Shown piece after piece: positions 6,665 through 14,099 of a DNA stretch of 64,000 bases (position 1 is its first letter; each line of letters begins with the position of its first letter). The stretch covers positions 32,570 through 96,569 of the forward strand of contig CAXTBB010000011.1 in assembly GCA_964242305.1 (NCBI GenBank), given 5' to 3'. Below the pieces are notes generated by a model. It saw nothing but the letters and a program-made list of their open reading frames with translations, did no database searches and was not told the DNA's origin. The stretch is from DATLGB01 sp964242305. Lineage in GTDB: Bacteria > Actinomycetota > Thermoleophilia > Solirubrobacterales > Solirubrobacteraceae. The position numbers and the translations under genes are program-made.

Positions 6665-9313
6665 GTGACCCGGCTCGCCCTGCTGTTCTTCCTGCTCCTG
6701 ACCGCCACGGCGGCCGCCTCGCCCACGCCGTACGGGACCGACAACGTCCCCGGCTTCCGCAACGTGCTGCCGCCGGGGGCGAAGGGCGTCGACAACGCGC
6801 TCGAGCTCGCGGCGTTCACCGGTGCCGGCACCTACCCCGCCCACTGGACCGACCAGCAGCCGCTCTACGACGGGCTGCTGTACGCGTCCCCGACGCTCAC
6901 GCACGATCAGGTCGGCGACTCCTTCAAGGACGCGACGTTCGGCGTCAAGGCGGGCGACGTGGAGTCGACGACCATGCCGCGCCCCGGCGTCACCATCCTC
7001 CGCGACAAGGGCTACGGCGTCCCCCACGTCTACGGCGACACGCGCGCCGACGTCATGTTCGGCGCCGGCTACGCGGGCGCCCAGGACCGCCTGTTCCTGA
7101 TGGACGTGCTCCGCCACACGGGCCGCGCCGAGCTGTCCTCGTTCGTGGGCGGGTCGGCCGGCAACCGCGAGATGGACCGCACGCAGTGGGCGCTGGCGCC
7201 CTACACGGAGGCGGATCTGCAGTCCCAGATCGACAATGCCGACGACCTCTACGGCGCCGCCGGGGCGCAGCTGCAGGCCGACCTCGCGCAGTACGTGGCC
7301 GGCATCAACGCCTACATCGCGGCGGCGCGGCTGAATCCGACGCTGATGCCCGGCGAGTACGCCGCCTTCGGCAAGCAGGTGGAGGACTGGAAGGGGACGG
7401 ACGTGGTCGCCACCGCGTCGCTGATCGGCGGCATCTTCGGCAAGGGCGGCGGCAAGGAGCTGCGCTCGGCCCAGACGATGCAGGCGTTCGTCAAGCGCTT
7501 CGGGCGCAAGCGCGGGCGGCGCGCGTGGAGCGACTTCCGCTCTAAGGAGGACCCCGAGGCGCCCACCACGATCGACGGCCAGCGCTTCCCCTACGAGACG
7601 CGGTCGGCGTTCGCCAAGCGCGGCCTCGCGCTGCCCGATCGCGGCTCGGTCACCGAGGCGCCCGTCGCGCCGCCCGTGGCGACCAAGCGCGACTACCGCT
7701 CCTTCGGCGCCACCTTGCTCAAGGCCGCGCAGTCACCGCCGCACGCCTCCAACTGGGAGCTGGTGAACGCCGCCCACTCGGCGACCGGCCACCCGGTCGG
7801 CGTGCTCGGCCCGCAGGTCGGCTACTACGTCCCCCAGATCCTGATGGAGGAGGACCTCCACGGCGGCGGCATCGACGCCCGCGGGGCAAGCTTCCCAGGC
7901 GTCAACCTGATCGTCCAGCTCGGCCACGGCACCGACTACGCGTGGAGCGCGACGACCGCCAACACCGACAACGTCGACACGTTCGCCGAGGTGCTCTGCC
8001 AGGACGACGTCCACTACCTCTGGCACGGCCAGTGCCGTCCGATGGAGAAGCTCGACCGCACCAACGCGTGGACGCCGAGCGTGGGCGACATGACGCCGGC
8101 CGGGTCAGAGACGCTGACCGCCTACCGGACCGTGCACGGCATCGTCTACGCCCGCGGGAAGGTGAAGGGCAAGCCGGTCGCCTTCGCCCTGTCGCGGACG
8201 ACCTACTTCCACGAGGCCGACTCCGCGCTGGGCTTCGAGTGCCTCAACGAGGCGTCCTGCGTGCGCGATCCGAACACGTTCCGGCTCGCCATCAACGACA
8301 TCAACTTCGGCTTCAACTGGGCCTACATCGACGCCGACCACACCGCCTACCAGCAGTCGGGCTGGTACCCCAAGCGCGCCAAGGGGACCTCGCCGGACTT
8401 CCCGATCCTGGGCACCGGCGCATTCGACTGGAAGGGCTTCAACCCGGACCTGCACACGCAGACGGTCCTCTCCAACGACGAGCGCCCGCACACGGTCGAC
8501 CAGCCGATCACGGTCAGCTGGAACGGCAAGCAGGCGCGCGGCTGGGCGGCGCCGGACGACATCTACTACTGGGGCCCGCTGCAGCGGATGCAGATGATCC
8601 GCTCGACGATCAACCGCGCCGCGGCGGGCGGCAAGAAGGTCGCGCTCGAGCAGGTCGCGCAGGCGATGGAGGAGGCGGCCACCACCGACATCCGCGGGCG
8701 GTTCCTCGTCCCCATCCTGCTGCGCGCGCTCGGCAACGACCCCGCCCACGCGGCGCAGATCAAGCTGCTGCGCGACTGGCACCGCAGCGGCGCCCACCGG
8801 CGCGACCTCGACAAGGACGGCACCTACGACGACGACGCGGCGGTGACGCTGATGGACGCGTGGTGGCCCGAGATCGCCGACGCCGAGTTCGGGCCGGCGC
8901 TCGGCTCCGCGCTGCCCGCGCTCAAGGCCATCGTGCCCGTCGACGACGAGACCCTCGGCGGCGACCCGAGCGCGCCCGCCTTCGAGTCCGGCTGGTGGGG
9001 GTTCGTCTCCAAGGACCTGCGCGACCTGTTCACGCCCAAGAAGGTCAAGGGACGCTGGTCGCGCGTCTACTGCGGCGGCGGCTCGAAGGCGAAGTGCCGG
9101 ACCGCGCTGCGCGCGTCGCTGGACGTGGCGCTCAAGAAGACCAAGGCGCAGCTCTACGGCCACGGCGACTGCGCCTCGGACGCCGACGCGCAGTGCTTCG
9201 ACCAGAACCGCTCCACCGTCGCCTCCGCGATCACGATCCCGCCCGCTCCCTTCCAGAACCGCCCGACCTTCCAGCAGACCGTCGAGCTCACGGCACGAGT
9301 GCCTCGCGGGTGA
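6665..9313 (+). CDS. Secreted penicillin-acylase family Ntn hydrolase
   Basis: An 882-residue precursor of the penicillin amidase family (acyl-homoserine-lactone and beta-lactam acylases). It begins at GTG with a Sec signal peptide (RLALLFFLLLTATAAAS). The alpha-chain segment has ILRDKGYGVPHVYGDTRADVMFGAGYAGAQDR cut into typical family blocks. The nucleophile is Ser362 in HASNWELV, which would become the N-terminus of the beta chain after autocatalytic cleavage. The beta chain keeps GHGTDYAWSATTANTDNVDTF. It should act outside the membrane on an N-acyl substrate; which one cannot be told. Its 3' end overlaps the convergent flavoenzyme gene by 26 bp. Confidence 0.9.
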   Translation: MTRLALLFFLLLTATAAASPTPYGTDNVPGFRNVLPPGAKGVDNALELAAFTGAGTYPAHWTDQQPLYDGLLYASPTLTHDQVGDSFKDATFGVKAGDVESTTMPRPGVTILRDKGYGVPHVYGDTRADVMFGAGYAGAQDRLFLMDVLRHTGRAELSSFVGGSAGNREMDRTQWALAPYTEADLQSQIDNADDLYGAAGAQLQADLAQYVAGINAYIAAARLNPTLMPGEYAAFGKQVEDWKGTDVVATASLIGGIFGKGGGKELRSAQTMQAFVKRFGRKRGRRAWSDFRSKEDPEAPTTIDGQRFPYETRSAFAKRGLALPDRGSVTEAPVAPPVATKRDYRSFGATLLKAAQSPPHASNWELVNAAHSATGHPVGVLGPQVGYYVPQILMEEDLHGGGIDARGASFPGVNLIVQLGHGTDYAWSATTANTDNVDTFAEVLCQDDVHYLWHGQCRPMEKLDRTNAWTPSVGDMTPAGSETLTAYRTVHGIVYARGKVKGKPVAFALSRTTYFHEADSALGFECLNEASCVRDPNTFRLAINDINFGFNWAYIDADHTAYQQSGWYPKRAKGTSPDFPILGTGAFDWKGFNPDLHTQTVLSNDERPHTVDQPITVSWNGKQARGWAAPDDIYYWGPLQRMQMIRSTINRAAAGGKKVALEQVAQAMEEAATTDIRGRFLVPILLRALGNDPAHAAQIKLLRDWHRSGAHRRDLDKDGTYDDDAAVTLMDAWWPEIADAEFGPALGSALPALKAIVPVDDETLGGDPSAPAFESGWWGFVSKDLRDLFTPKKVKGRWSRVYCGGGSKAKCRTALRASLDVALKKTKAQLYGHGDCASDADAQCFDQNRSTVASAITIPPAPFQNRPTFQQTVELTARVPRG

Positions 9314-10535
9314 TCTCGGCGACGCAGCGGCAGCCGGCCAGGCCCATGGTGAGGTCGAAGTCGGCGGCGAGGTTGCGGACGACTTCCTGCACGCCGGCCT
9401 CGCCCGCGACGGCGAGGCCGTAGGCGTAGGGGCGGCCGATCAGGGTCGCGCGGGCGCCAAGGGCGAGCGCCTTGAAGACGTCGGCGCCGCCGCGGACGCC
9501 CGAGTCGAGCAGCACGGGGATCTGATCGGCGACGGCGGCGACCACGGCCGGGAGCGCCGCGATCGTCGAGATCGCGCCGTCGACCTGGCGGCCGCCGTGG
9601 TTGGAGACGATGACGCCGTCCATCCCCGCGTCGACGGCCTGGCGGGCGTCGTCGGGGTGCAGGATCCCCTTGAGCAGGATCGGGAGCGTGGTCCGCCCGC
9701 GCAGGAACGCGAGGTCGGCCCAGGTCAGCGACGGCCGCGAGTAGATGCGCACGAAGCGCTGGACGGCGGCGCGGGCGTGGCGGCGCTCGCCGGGGTAGTT
9801 GCGCAGGATCTGGGCGAGGACGCCGATCGCGTTCAGCGACGGCTTGATCTCGTCCCCGCCCACCCCGTCGGCGTCCAGCGGCGTGTCGAGCAGTCTGGTG
9901 AAGACGGGGTCGCTCGTGTACTGCGCGATGCCCTTGCCGCGCAGGAACGGCAGGTAGGCGACGTCGAGGTCGCGCGTGCGCCAGCCCAGCAGGGTGGTGT
10001 CGAGGGTGACGACGATCGCGCCGGCCCCGGCCGCCTCCGCGCGCGACACCAGCGACTCGACGAGGTCGTTGGAGGTCGACCAGTAGAGCTGGAACCAGCG
10101 CGGCGAGTCTCCCAGCGCCGCCGCGATCGTCTCCATCGGCGTGGAGGCCTGGTTGGAGATGACCATGGGGACGCCCTCGGCCTTCGCGGCGCGGGCGACG
10201 CCGAGGTCGGCGGAGCGGTGCGCCATCTCGAGGACGCCGACCGGAGCGAGCAGGAACGGCACCGGGAAGCGCTGTCCGAACAGCTCCACCGACGTGTCGC
10301 GCACGGACACGTCGCGCAGCATCCGGGGGACGATCCGCCACGCGTCCCAGCCGGCGCGGTTGGCCCGCACGGTGGACTCGTCTCCCGCGCCGCCGGCGAT
10401 GTAGGCGAACGCCTCCGGGCTCATCGCCCGCTCGGCCGCCGCCTCCAGCTTGTGGAAGTCGACGGGCACGCGCGGCTTGCGCCCGCTCACCCCGTCGACG
10501 TAGACGGCGGTCTGTCGCTGCACTCCGAAGGCCAT
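9288..10535 (-). CDS. FMN-dependent alpha-hydroxy-acid oxidase, lactate 2-monooxygenase-like
   Basis: A 415-residue member of the FMN alpha-hydroxy-acid dehydrogenase family. The FMN barrel contains FLLAPVGVLEMAH, WFQLYWS, VVTLDTTLLGWRTRD and, near residue 310, the active-site signature VSNHGGRQVDG whose His is the catalytic base. LLDSGVRGGADVFKALALGA binds the FMN phosphate. Length and the long insertion around LRGKGIAQYTSDPVF resemble lactate 2-monooxygenase, which turns L-lactate into acetate, CO2 and water, but substrates vary widely. It stands alone next to a lipid/START-domain gene. Confidence 0.87.
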   Translation of the reverse strand: MAFGVQRQTAVYVDGVSGRKPRVPVDFHKLEAAAERAMSPEAFAYIAGGAGDESTVRANRAGWDAWRIVPRMLRDVSVRDTSVELFGQRFPVPFLLAPVGVLEMAHRSADLGVARAAKAEGVPMVISNQASTPMETIAAALGDSPRWFQLYWSTSNDLVESLVSRAEAAGAGAIVVTLDTTLLGWRTRDLDVAYLPFLRGKGIAQYTSDPVFTRLLDTPLDADGVGGDEIKPSLNAIGVLAQILRNYPGERRHARAAVQRFVRIYSRPSLTWADLAFLRGRTTLPILLKGILHPDDARQAVDAGMDGVIVSNHGGRQVDGAISTIAALPAVVAAVADQIPVLLDSGVRGGADVFKALALGARATLIGRPYAYGLAVAGEAGVQEVVRNLAADFDLTMGLAGCRCVAEITREALVP

Positions 10536-10540
10536 AGGCG

Positions 10541-10957
10541 TCAGTCTTCCATGAGCGCCTTCAGCCGCGCGAGCGCCTTCGCGTTGTTGCGCTTGAGCAT
10601 CGCCTTGACCAGCGGGTCGGCCAGCGCCTCTACGCGCGAGCCGCGCTGGAGGATCTCGTTGGTGAAGGTGACCTCCGTGCGGCGGTCGTCGAGCGGGCGC
10701 AGCGCGTAGGTCCCGCGCGTGCGCCGCTTGCCGTCCGTCCCCTCCTCCACGACCGCGTCCGGCGTGCTGGAGATGGGGTGGATCTCGGACCGACCGCCGC
10801 CCTTGAGCTTGACCGAGACGCCGTCACCGGCCGGCTTCCAGTCGGTCAGGAAGTGGTTGGTCCAGCGCTCGTGGGCGTGGAGGTCGCCGACGAGCGCGTA
10901 CACCTCGTCGCGGGGACGGTCGATGGTGGTGGAGACGGCGACGGTCAGTTGTGACAT
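10541..10957 (-). CDS. SRPBCC (START-like) family protein
   Basis: A 138-residue protein of the polyketide-cyclase/START-like fold. It begins SQLTVAVSTTIDRPRDEVYALVGDL, the typical first strand and helix, and ends in the long C-terminal helix LVKAMLKRNNAKALARLKALM. Such proteins bind small hydrophobic ligands; a specific function is not indicated. The chosen ATG at 10957 lies inside the inverted repeat at 10949-10967, so the divergent TetR gene product may repress it. The frame could open at 10996 but that would run through the promoter. Confidence 0.8.
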   Translation of the reverse strand: MSQLTVAVSTTIDRPRDEVYALVGDLHAHERWTNHFLTDWKPAGDGVSVKLKGGGRSEIHPISSTPDAVVEEGTDGKRRTRGTYALRPLDDRRTEVTFTNEILQRGSRVEALADPLVKAMLKRNNAKALARLKALMED

Positions 10958-10967
10958 AGTGTCGCAA
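10949..10967. promoter_or_regulatory. Candidate TetR operator
   Basis: TTGTGACATAGTGTCGCAA is a 19-bp near-palindrome: arms TTGTGACA and TGTCGCAA match at seven of eight positions around a TAG centre. It covers the start codon of the SRPBCC gene and lies 23 bp before the TetR start, the usual place for an autoregulated TetR operator. The link to this TetR protein is inference. Confidence 0.5.
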
Positions 10968-10989
10968 ACTGTGCCATCATGATGCGGAC

Positions 10990-11556
10990 ATGTCAACCCG
11001 CGTCAGCCGGGCGGACGCGCACCAGCGCATCGTCGCCGCCGCCGAGCGGCTGCTGCGCGAGCGTGCCTACCGGGAGCTGTCCGTCGACCAGGTCATGGCC
11101 GAGGCGGGCCTCTCGCGCACGATCTTCTACCGCCACTTCGACTCCCTGGCCGGCGTCGTCGGCGCCCTGCTGGCCGAGATCGAGGCCGACCTCTTCCCCG
11201 TGCTCGCCAACGAGCCGATGGAGGACGTGCTCCGCGCCGCGGTCGACATGTACGCGCGCCACGGCCCGTTCCTGCTCGCGGTGCAGGCCGCGGCCTTCCA
11301 CGACCCCACGATCGAGATCGCCTACCGCGAGCTGATCGAGCGCTTCGACGCGTTCATGGCCGGCCAGATGCGCGCCGCCATGGACGAGGGCCGCGTCGCC
11401 CCCGGCGACCCCGCCGACCTCGCCCGCGCGATGAACCGCTTCAACAACGCCTACCTCCTCGACACCTTCGGCCGCGGCGGCGGCGGCGATCCCGACGCCG
11501 CCCTGGCTACCTTGCTGGCGGTATGGGTGCCGTTGACCTCGCACGGTTCGAGCTAG
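10990..11556 (+). CDS. TetR/AcrR family transcriptional regulator
   Basis: A 188-residue regulator. The N-terminal TetR helix-turn-helix is complete (LSVDQVMAEAGLSRTIFYRH, about residues 33-52) and is followed by an all-helical ligand domain. It is divergent from the SRPBCC gene across a 32-bp gap and next to a palindromic operator candidate. The ligand is unknown. Its 3' end overlaps the spermidine-synthase-like gene by 34 bp in another frame. Confidence 0.9.
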   Translation: MSTRVSRADAHQRIVAAAERLLRERAYRELSVDQVMAEAGLSRTIFYRHFDSLAGVVGALLAEIEADLFPVLANEPMEDVLRAAVDMYARHGPFLLAVQAAAFHDPTIEIAYRELIERFDAFMAGQMRAAMDEGRVAPGDPADLARAMNRFNNAYLLDTFGRGGGGDPDAALATLLAVWVPLTSHGSS

Positions 11557-12236
11557 TCGCGGACCCCGGCCGGCCGCACTGCCGGGTCCTCTACACGGAC
11601 GGGCTGGCCTCCTCCCACGTCGACCTGCGCGACCCGCAGAAGCTGCACATGGACTACCAGTGGCGCCTCGGCGCGGCGCTCGACGCGCTGCGGCCCTTGC
11701 GCGGCGAGCCGATCGTCGTGGTGCATCTGGGCGGCGGCGCGCTGGCGCTGCCACGCTTCGTCGCCGCCACCCGCCCGCGCGCCCGCCAGCACGTCTACGA
11801 GATCGACGCCGACCTCGTCGCCCTCGCCCGCCGCGAACTCGGCGGGCGCAAGCTCGGCGTGCGCTGCGGCGACGCCGCCGACCTGATCACCCGCTGCCCT
11901 CCCGCCGACGTCGTCATCGGGGACGCCTTCGACGGCACCGAGATCCCCGCCCGGCTGGCCACGCCCGCCTTCGCGGCCGAGGTCCGCCGCGTGCTCGGCG
12001 ACGACGGCCTCTACCTGCTCAACGTCATCGACGCCCCACCGTGGCCGGCCGCCACCGCCCACGGCCGCCAACTCCGCGAGACCTTCGGCCACGTCCTGCG
12101 CTTCGGCGCCCGCGAGGTCGTCCGCGGCCGCCGCGCCGGCAACGTCCTCTTCGCCGCCTCCGCCTCCCCCCTGCGCCGCCCCGCCCTCGCCCGCGCCCTC
12201 GCCACCGGCCCCTTCGCCGGCGAGGTCACCGGCTGA
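11523..12236 (+). CDS. Spermidine-synthase-like SAM-fold protein
   Basis: A 237-residue protein with the polyamine-synthase fold. It has VVVHLGGGALALPRFVAATRP (nucleotide-binding loop), HVYEIDADLVALARREL (acidic strand 2) and the VVIGDAFDGTEIPARLATPAF active-site region. The N-terminal beta domain of classical spermidine synthases is very short here, as in many actinobacterial fused or stand-alone homologues, so true spermidine synthesis is doubtful. It overlaps the TetR gene by 34 bp, which suggests translational coupling. Confidence 0.75.
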   Translation: MGAVDLARFELVADPGRPHCRVLYTDGLASSHVDLRDPQKLHMDYQWRLGAALDALRPLRGEPIVVVHLGGGALALPRFVAATRPRARQHVYEIDADLVALARRELGGRKLGVRCGDAADLITRCPPADVVIGDAFDGTEIPARLATPAFAAEVRRVLGDDGLYLLNVIDAPPWPAATAHGRQLRETFGHVLRFGAREVVRGRRAGNVLFAASASPLRRPALARALATGPFAGEVTG

Positions 12237-12272
12237 GGGGGCCGACTCGGCAGCCTCATGCGATTGCGTACC

Positions 12273-12503
12273 TCAGGGGTCCGCAACGGCATGAACCCTC
12301 TCCTCTCGGAGCAGCGCCACGACGACCGACAACAGGGTGACGGTGACCACGACGACGAACACGAAGCTCAGCCCGCGCACGTAGGTCGCGTGTGTCGGCA
12401 GGCCGTAGCTGCACTTGGTGGCGAGGTGGGACCACGACCAGGTTCCGTCGCGCGTGAACACCGCCGCTGCGCAGCGCGACCCAGCGCGCTCCCCCGAGTG
12501 CAT
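12273..12503 (-). CDS. Small putative membrane protein
   Basis: An open frame whose first standard start gives 76 residues: a cysteine-containing middle part and one clear membrane segment, VRGLSFVFVVVVTVTLLSVVVALL. The reading frame stays open upstream to about 12585 and would add a second hydrophobic stretch (AAWLAVLAVYVFM), but no ATG, GTG or TTG is present there. The gene may therefore use an unusual start or be a remnant. Not recognised as any family. Confidence 0.35.
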   Translation of the reverse strand: MHSGERAGSRCAAAVFTRDGTWSWSHLATKCSYGLPTHATYVRGLSFVFVVVVTVTLLSVVVALLREERVHAVADP

Positions 12504-12631
12504 GAAGACGTAGACCGCGAGGACAGCGAGCCACGCGGCGGTCAGTCCGCTGAGATCACGCTTCCAGGTCAGGGCCGGCCATGGTTAGATCGACTCGCAA
12601 TCGTGAGGACGCGGGCTGCGGTGACGACCGA

Positions 12632-12994
12632 TCAGGCGGACTCGCCGATCTTGCCGACGGCGCCGCGGAGGCCGACGCAGCCGATGCAGCCGACGCAGCC
12701 CTGGCAGTCGACGCAGCCGATGCAGGCCACGCAGGCGAGGCAGGCGACGTTCCCGAGACCGAAGATGACGCCTGCGCTGCCGAGGACGGCGCCGGACGCG
12801 ACAACGCCGGTGGCGCCGACGACGCCGCCGCTGGCCACGACGCCCGCGCTGCCGACCACGCCGCCGCTGGCCACGACGCCGGCGCTGCCGACGACGCCGC
12901 CTGACGCGAGCACGCCGACGGAGCCGAGCACGGCATCGCTGGCGTGCACGGCCGCGCTCTCGCTGACCGACGGCTCGTCGGGCCCGGGCATCAT
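12632..12994 (-). CDS. Hexapeptide-repeat protein with an eight-cysteine ladder
   Basis: A 120-residue protein not recognised as a named family. After about 21 acidic residues the rest is 16 exact hexads (residues 22-117), alternating VVASGG and VVGSAG. In the last third cysteine takes positions 1 and 4 of each hexad (for example CVACIG, CVDCQG, CVGCIG), giving Cys 85, 88, 91, 94, 97, 100, 103 and 106. Such six-residue periodicity is typical of a left-handed beta-helix, where these side chains would stack in rows. There is no signal peptide. It lies 19 bp after the GNAT gene on the same strand, with AGGA ahead of the ATG pair. Confidence 0.6.
   Translation of the reverse strand: MMPGPDEPSVSESAAVHASDAVLGSVGVLASGGVVGSAGVVASGGVVGSAGVVASGGVVGATGVVASGAVLGSAGVIFGLGNVACLACVACIGCVDCQGCVGCIGCVGLRGAVGKIGESA
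12770..12913 (-). repeat. 36-bp tandem repeats inside the hexapeptide-repeat gene
   Basis: Residues 28-75 are encoded by about four 36-bp units, each giving two hexads (VVASGG then VVGSAG). The near-identical copies point to recent expansion by slippage or unequal exchange. The cysteine-bearing hexads beyond this block are more diverged. Confidence 0.7.
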
Positions 12995-13013
12995 CGGCCG
13001 ATCCTACCGGCGA

Positions 13014-13511
13014 TCAGCCGGCCGGCTTCGGCAGTCGGTAGCGCACGTGCGGGATGCCGGCGTGGACCAGCTCACCGGCGTAGGTCATCCCGAGCCCCTC
13101 CATCACCCCGCGCGACGCGACGTTCTCGACGTCGGTCTTGGCCGTGACCGCCGCCAGGCCGAGATCGGTGAAGGCGTGCTCGATGGCGGCGCCCGCGATC
13201 TCGGTGGCGAGCCCCCGCCGCCAGCGGTCGGGGGCGATGAACCAGGCCAGCTCGACCTCCTCGCCGTCCGCCAGAAGGCCGGCGAGGCCGACGACCGCGC
13301 CGTCCTCGCGCAGCACCCACCGCCCGAAGCCGTGGCGCTTCCAGTGAACCGCGTCGCGGACCAGCATCGACCGGGTCCGCGCGAGCGACAGCGGCGCCGG
13401 CCAGACCCAGCGGGCGACGCGCGCGTCGGCGCAGATCGGGTGCAGCTCGTCGGCATCGCGCGGGAGCGGCTTGGTCCCCACGAGCCGGTCGGTGCGAACC
13501 TCATCGAACAC
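13014..13511 (-). CDS. GNAT family N-acetyltransferase (RimJ/RimL type)
   Basis: A 165-residue acetyltransferase of the Acetyltransf_3 group. It shows the N-terminal VRTDRLVGTKPLPRDADEL, the central ELAWFIAPDRWRRGLATEIA acetyl-CoA loop (R-x-x-G-L-A) and the VENVASRGVMEGLGM region conserved in ribosomal-protein and small-molecule acetyltransferases. The substrate is unknown. The GTG start at 13511 directly abuts the ATG of the divergent aat gene. It is the first gene of a leftward group with the hexapeptide-repeat gene. Confidence 0.82.
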   Translation of the reverse strand: MFDEVRTDRLVGTKPLPRDADELHPICADARVARWVWPAPLSLARTRSMLVRDAVHWKRHGFGRWVLREDGAVVGLAGLLADGEEVELAWFIAPDRWRRGLATEIAGAAIEHAFTDLGLAAVTAKTDVENVASRGVMEGLGMTYAGELVHAGIPHVRYRLPKPAG

Positions 13512-14099
13512 ATGCGCAGTGTGCCCGACCTGAGCCTGACCCTCTCCGCCTACGCGCAGGGCCTGTTCCCGATGGACGACCCGGAGGCGCAGGACCACGA
13601 CCTGCCCTTCTACCGGGCCGACCCGCGGGCGGTGTTCGAGCTCGACGACCTCCCGGCGATCCGGCGCCGGCTCAGGCGCAGCCTCGCCCACGACGACTTC
13701 CATCCGGACATGGACCGCGCCTTCGCGCGCACCGTGGCGCACTGCGCGAAGCCGCGCGGCGGGGGCGTGTGGCTGACCGACCGCATGGCCGGCCTCTACG
13801 ACCAGCTGCACCGGGCCGGCTACGCGCACTCCTTCGAGCTGTGGGACGGCGGCACGCTGGCGGCGGGGATCCTCGGCGTCGTGCTCGGCCGCGCGGCCAT
13901 GCTGGAGTCGATGTTCCACACCGTCGCGCACGCGGGCAACGTCAACCTCGTCCGCACGCTCGAGCGGCTGCAGGACGCTGGCGTCACCCTGGTCGACATC
14001 CAGCTGATCTCCGACCACACGCGCCGCGTGGGCGCCGTCGAGATCCCCGCCGCGGAGTTCGAGCGCCGGCTCAGCGCGGCGCTTCGGAGCGATCACTGA
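13512..14099 (+). CDS. aat: Leucyl/phenylalanyl-tRNA--protein transferase
   Basis: A 195-residue cytosolic enzyme of the N-degron pathway that adds Leu or Phe to proteins with N-terminal Arg or Lys. Conserved blocks are AYAQGLFPM, FYRADPRAVFELDD, GVWLTDRMAGLYDQLHRAGYAHSFE and IQLISDHTRRVGAVEIPAAEF. It is shorter than the about 230 residues of the E. coli enzyme. The frame is open far upstream, but homology begins here; ATG 13512 is chosen, with GTG 13521 as an alternative. The 3' end overlaps the convergent GGDEF-EAL gene by 29 bp. Confidence 0.9.
   Translation: MRSVPDLSLTLSAYAQGLFPMDDPEAQDHDLPFYRADPRAVFELDDLPAIRRRLRRSLAHDDFHPDMDRAFARTVAHCAKPRGGGVWLTDRMAGLYDQLHRAGYAHSFELWDGGTLAAGILGVVLGRAAMLESMFHTVAHAGNVNLVRTLERLQDAGVTLVDIQLISDHTRRVGAVEIPAAEFERRLSAALRSDH

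Noticed and set aside
12258..13511. Long open frame upstream of and in phase with aat, giving a 613-residue protein
   Set aside because: Homology to the transferase family begins only at 13512. The upstream part is antisense to the GNAT and hexapeptide-repeat genes and is low-complexity translation of GC-rich DNA.
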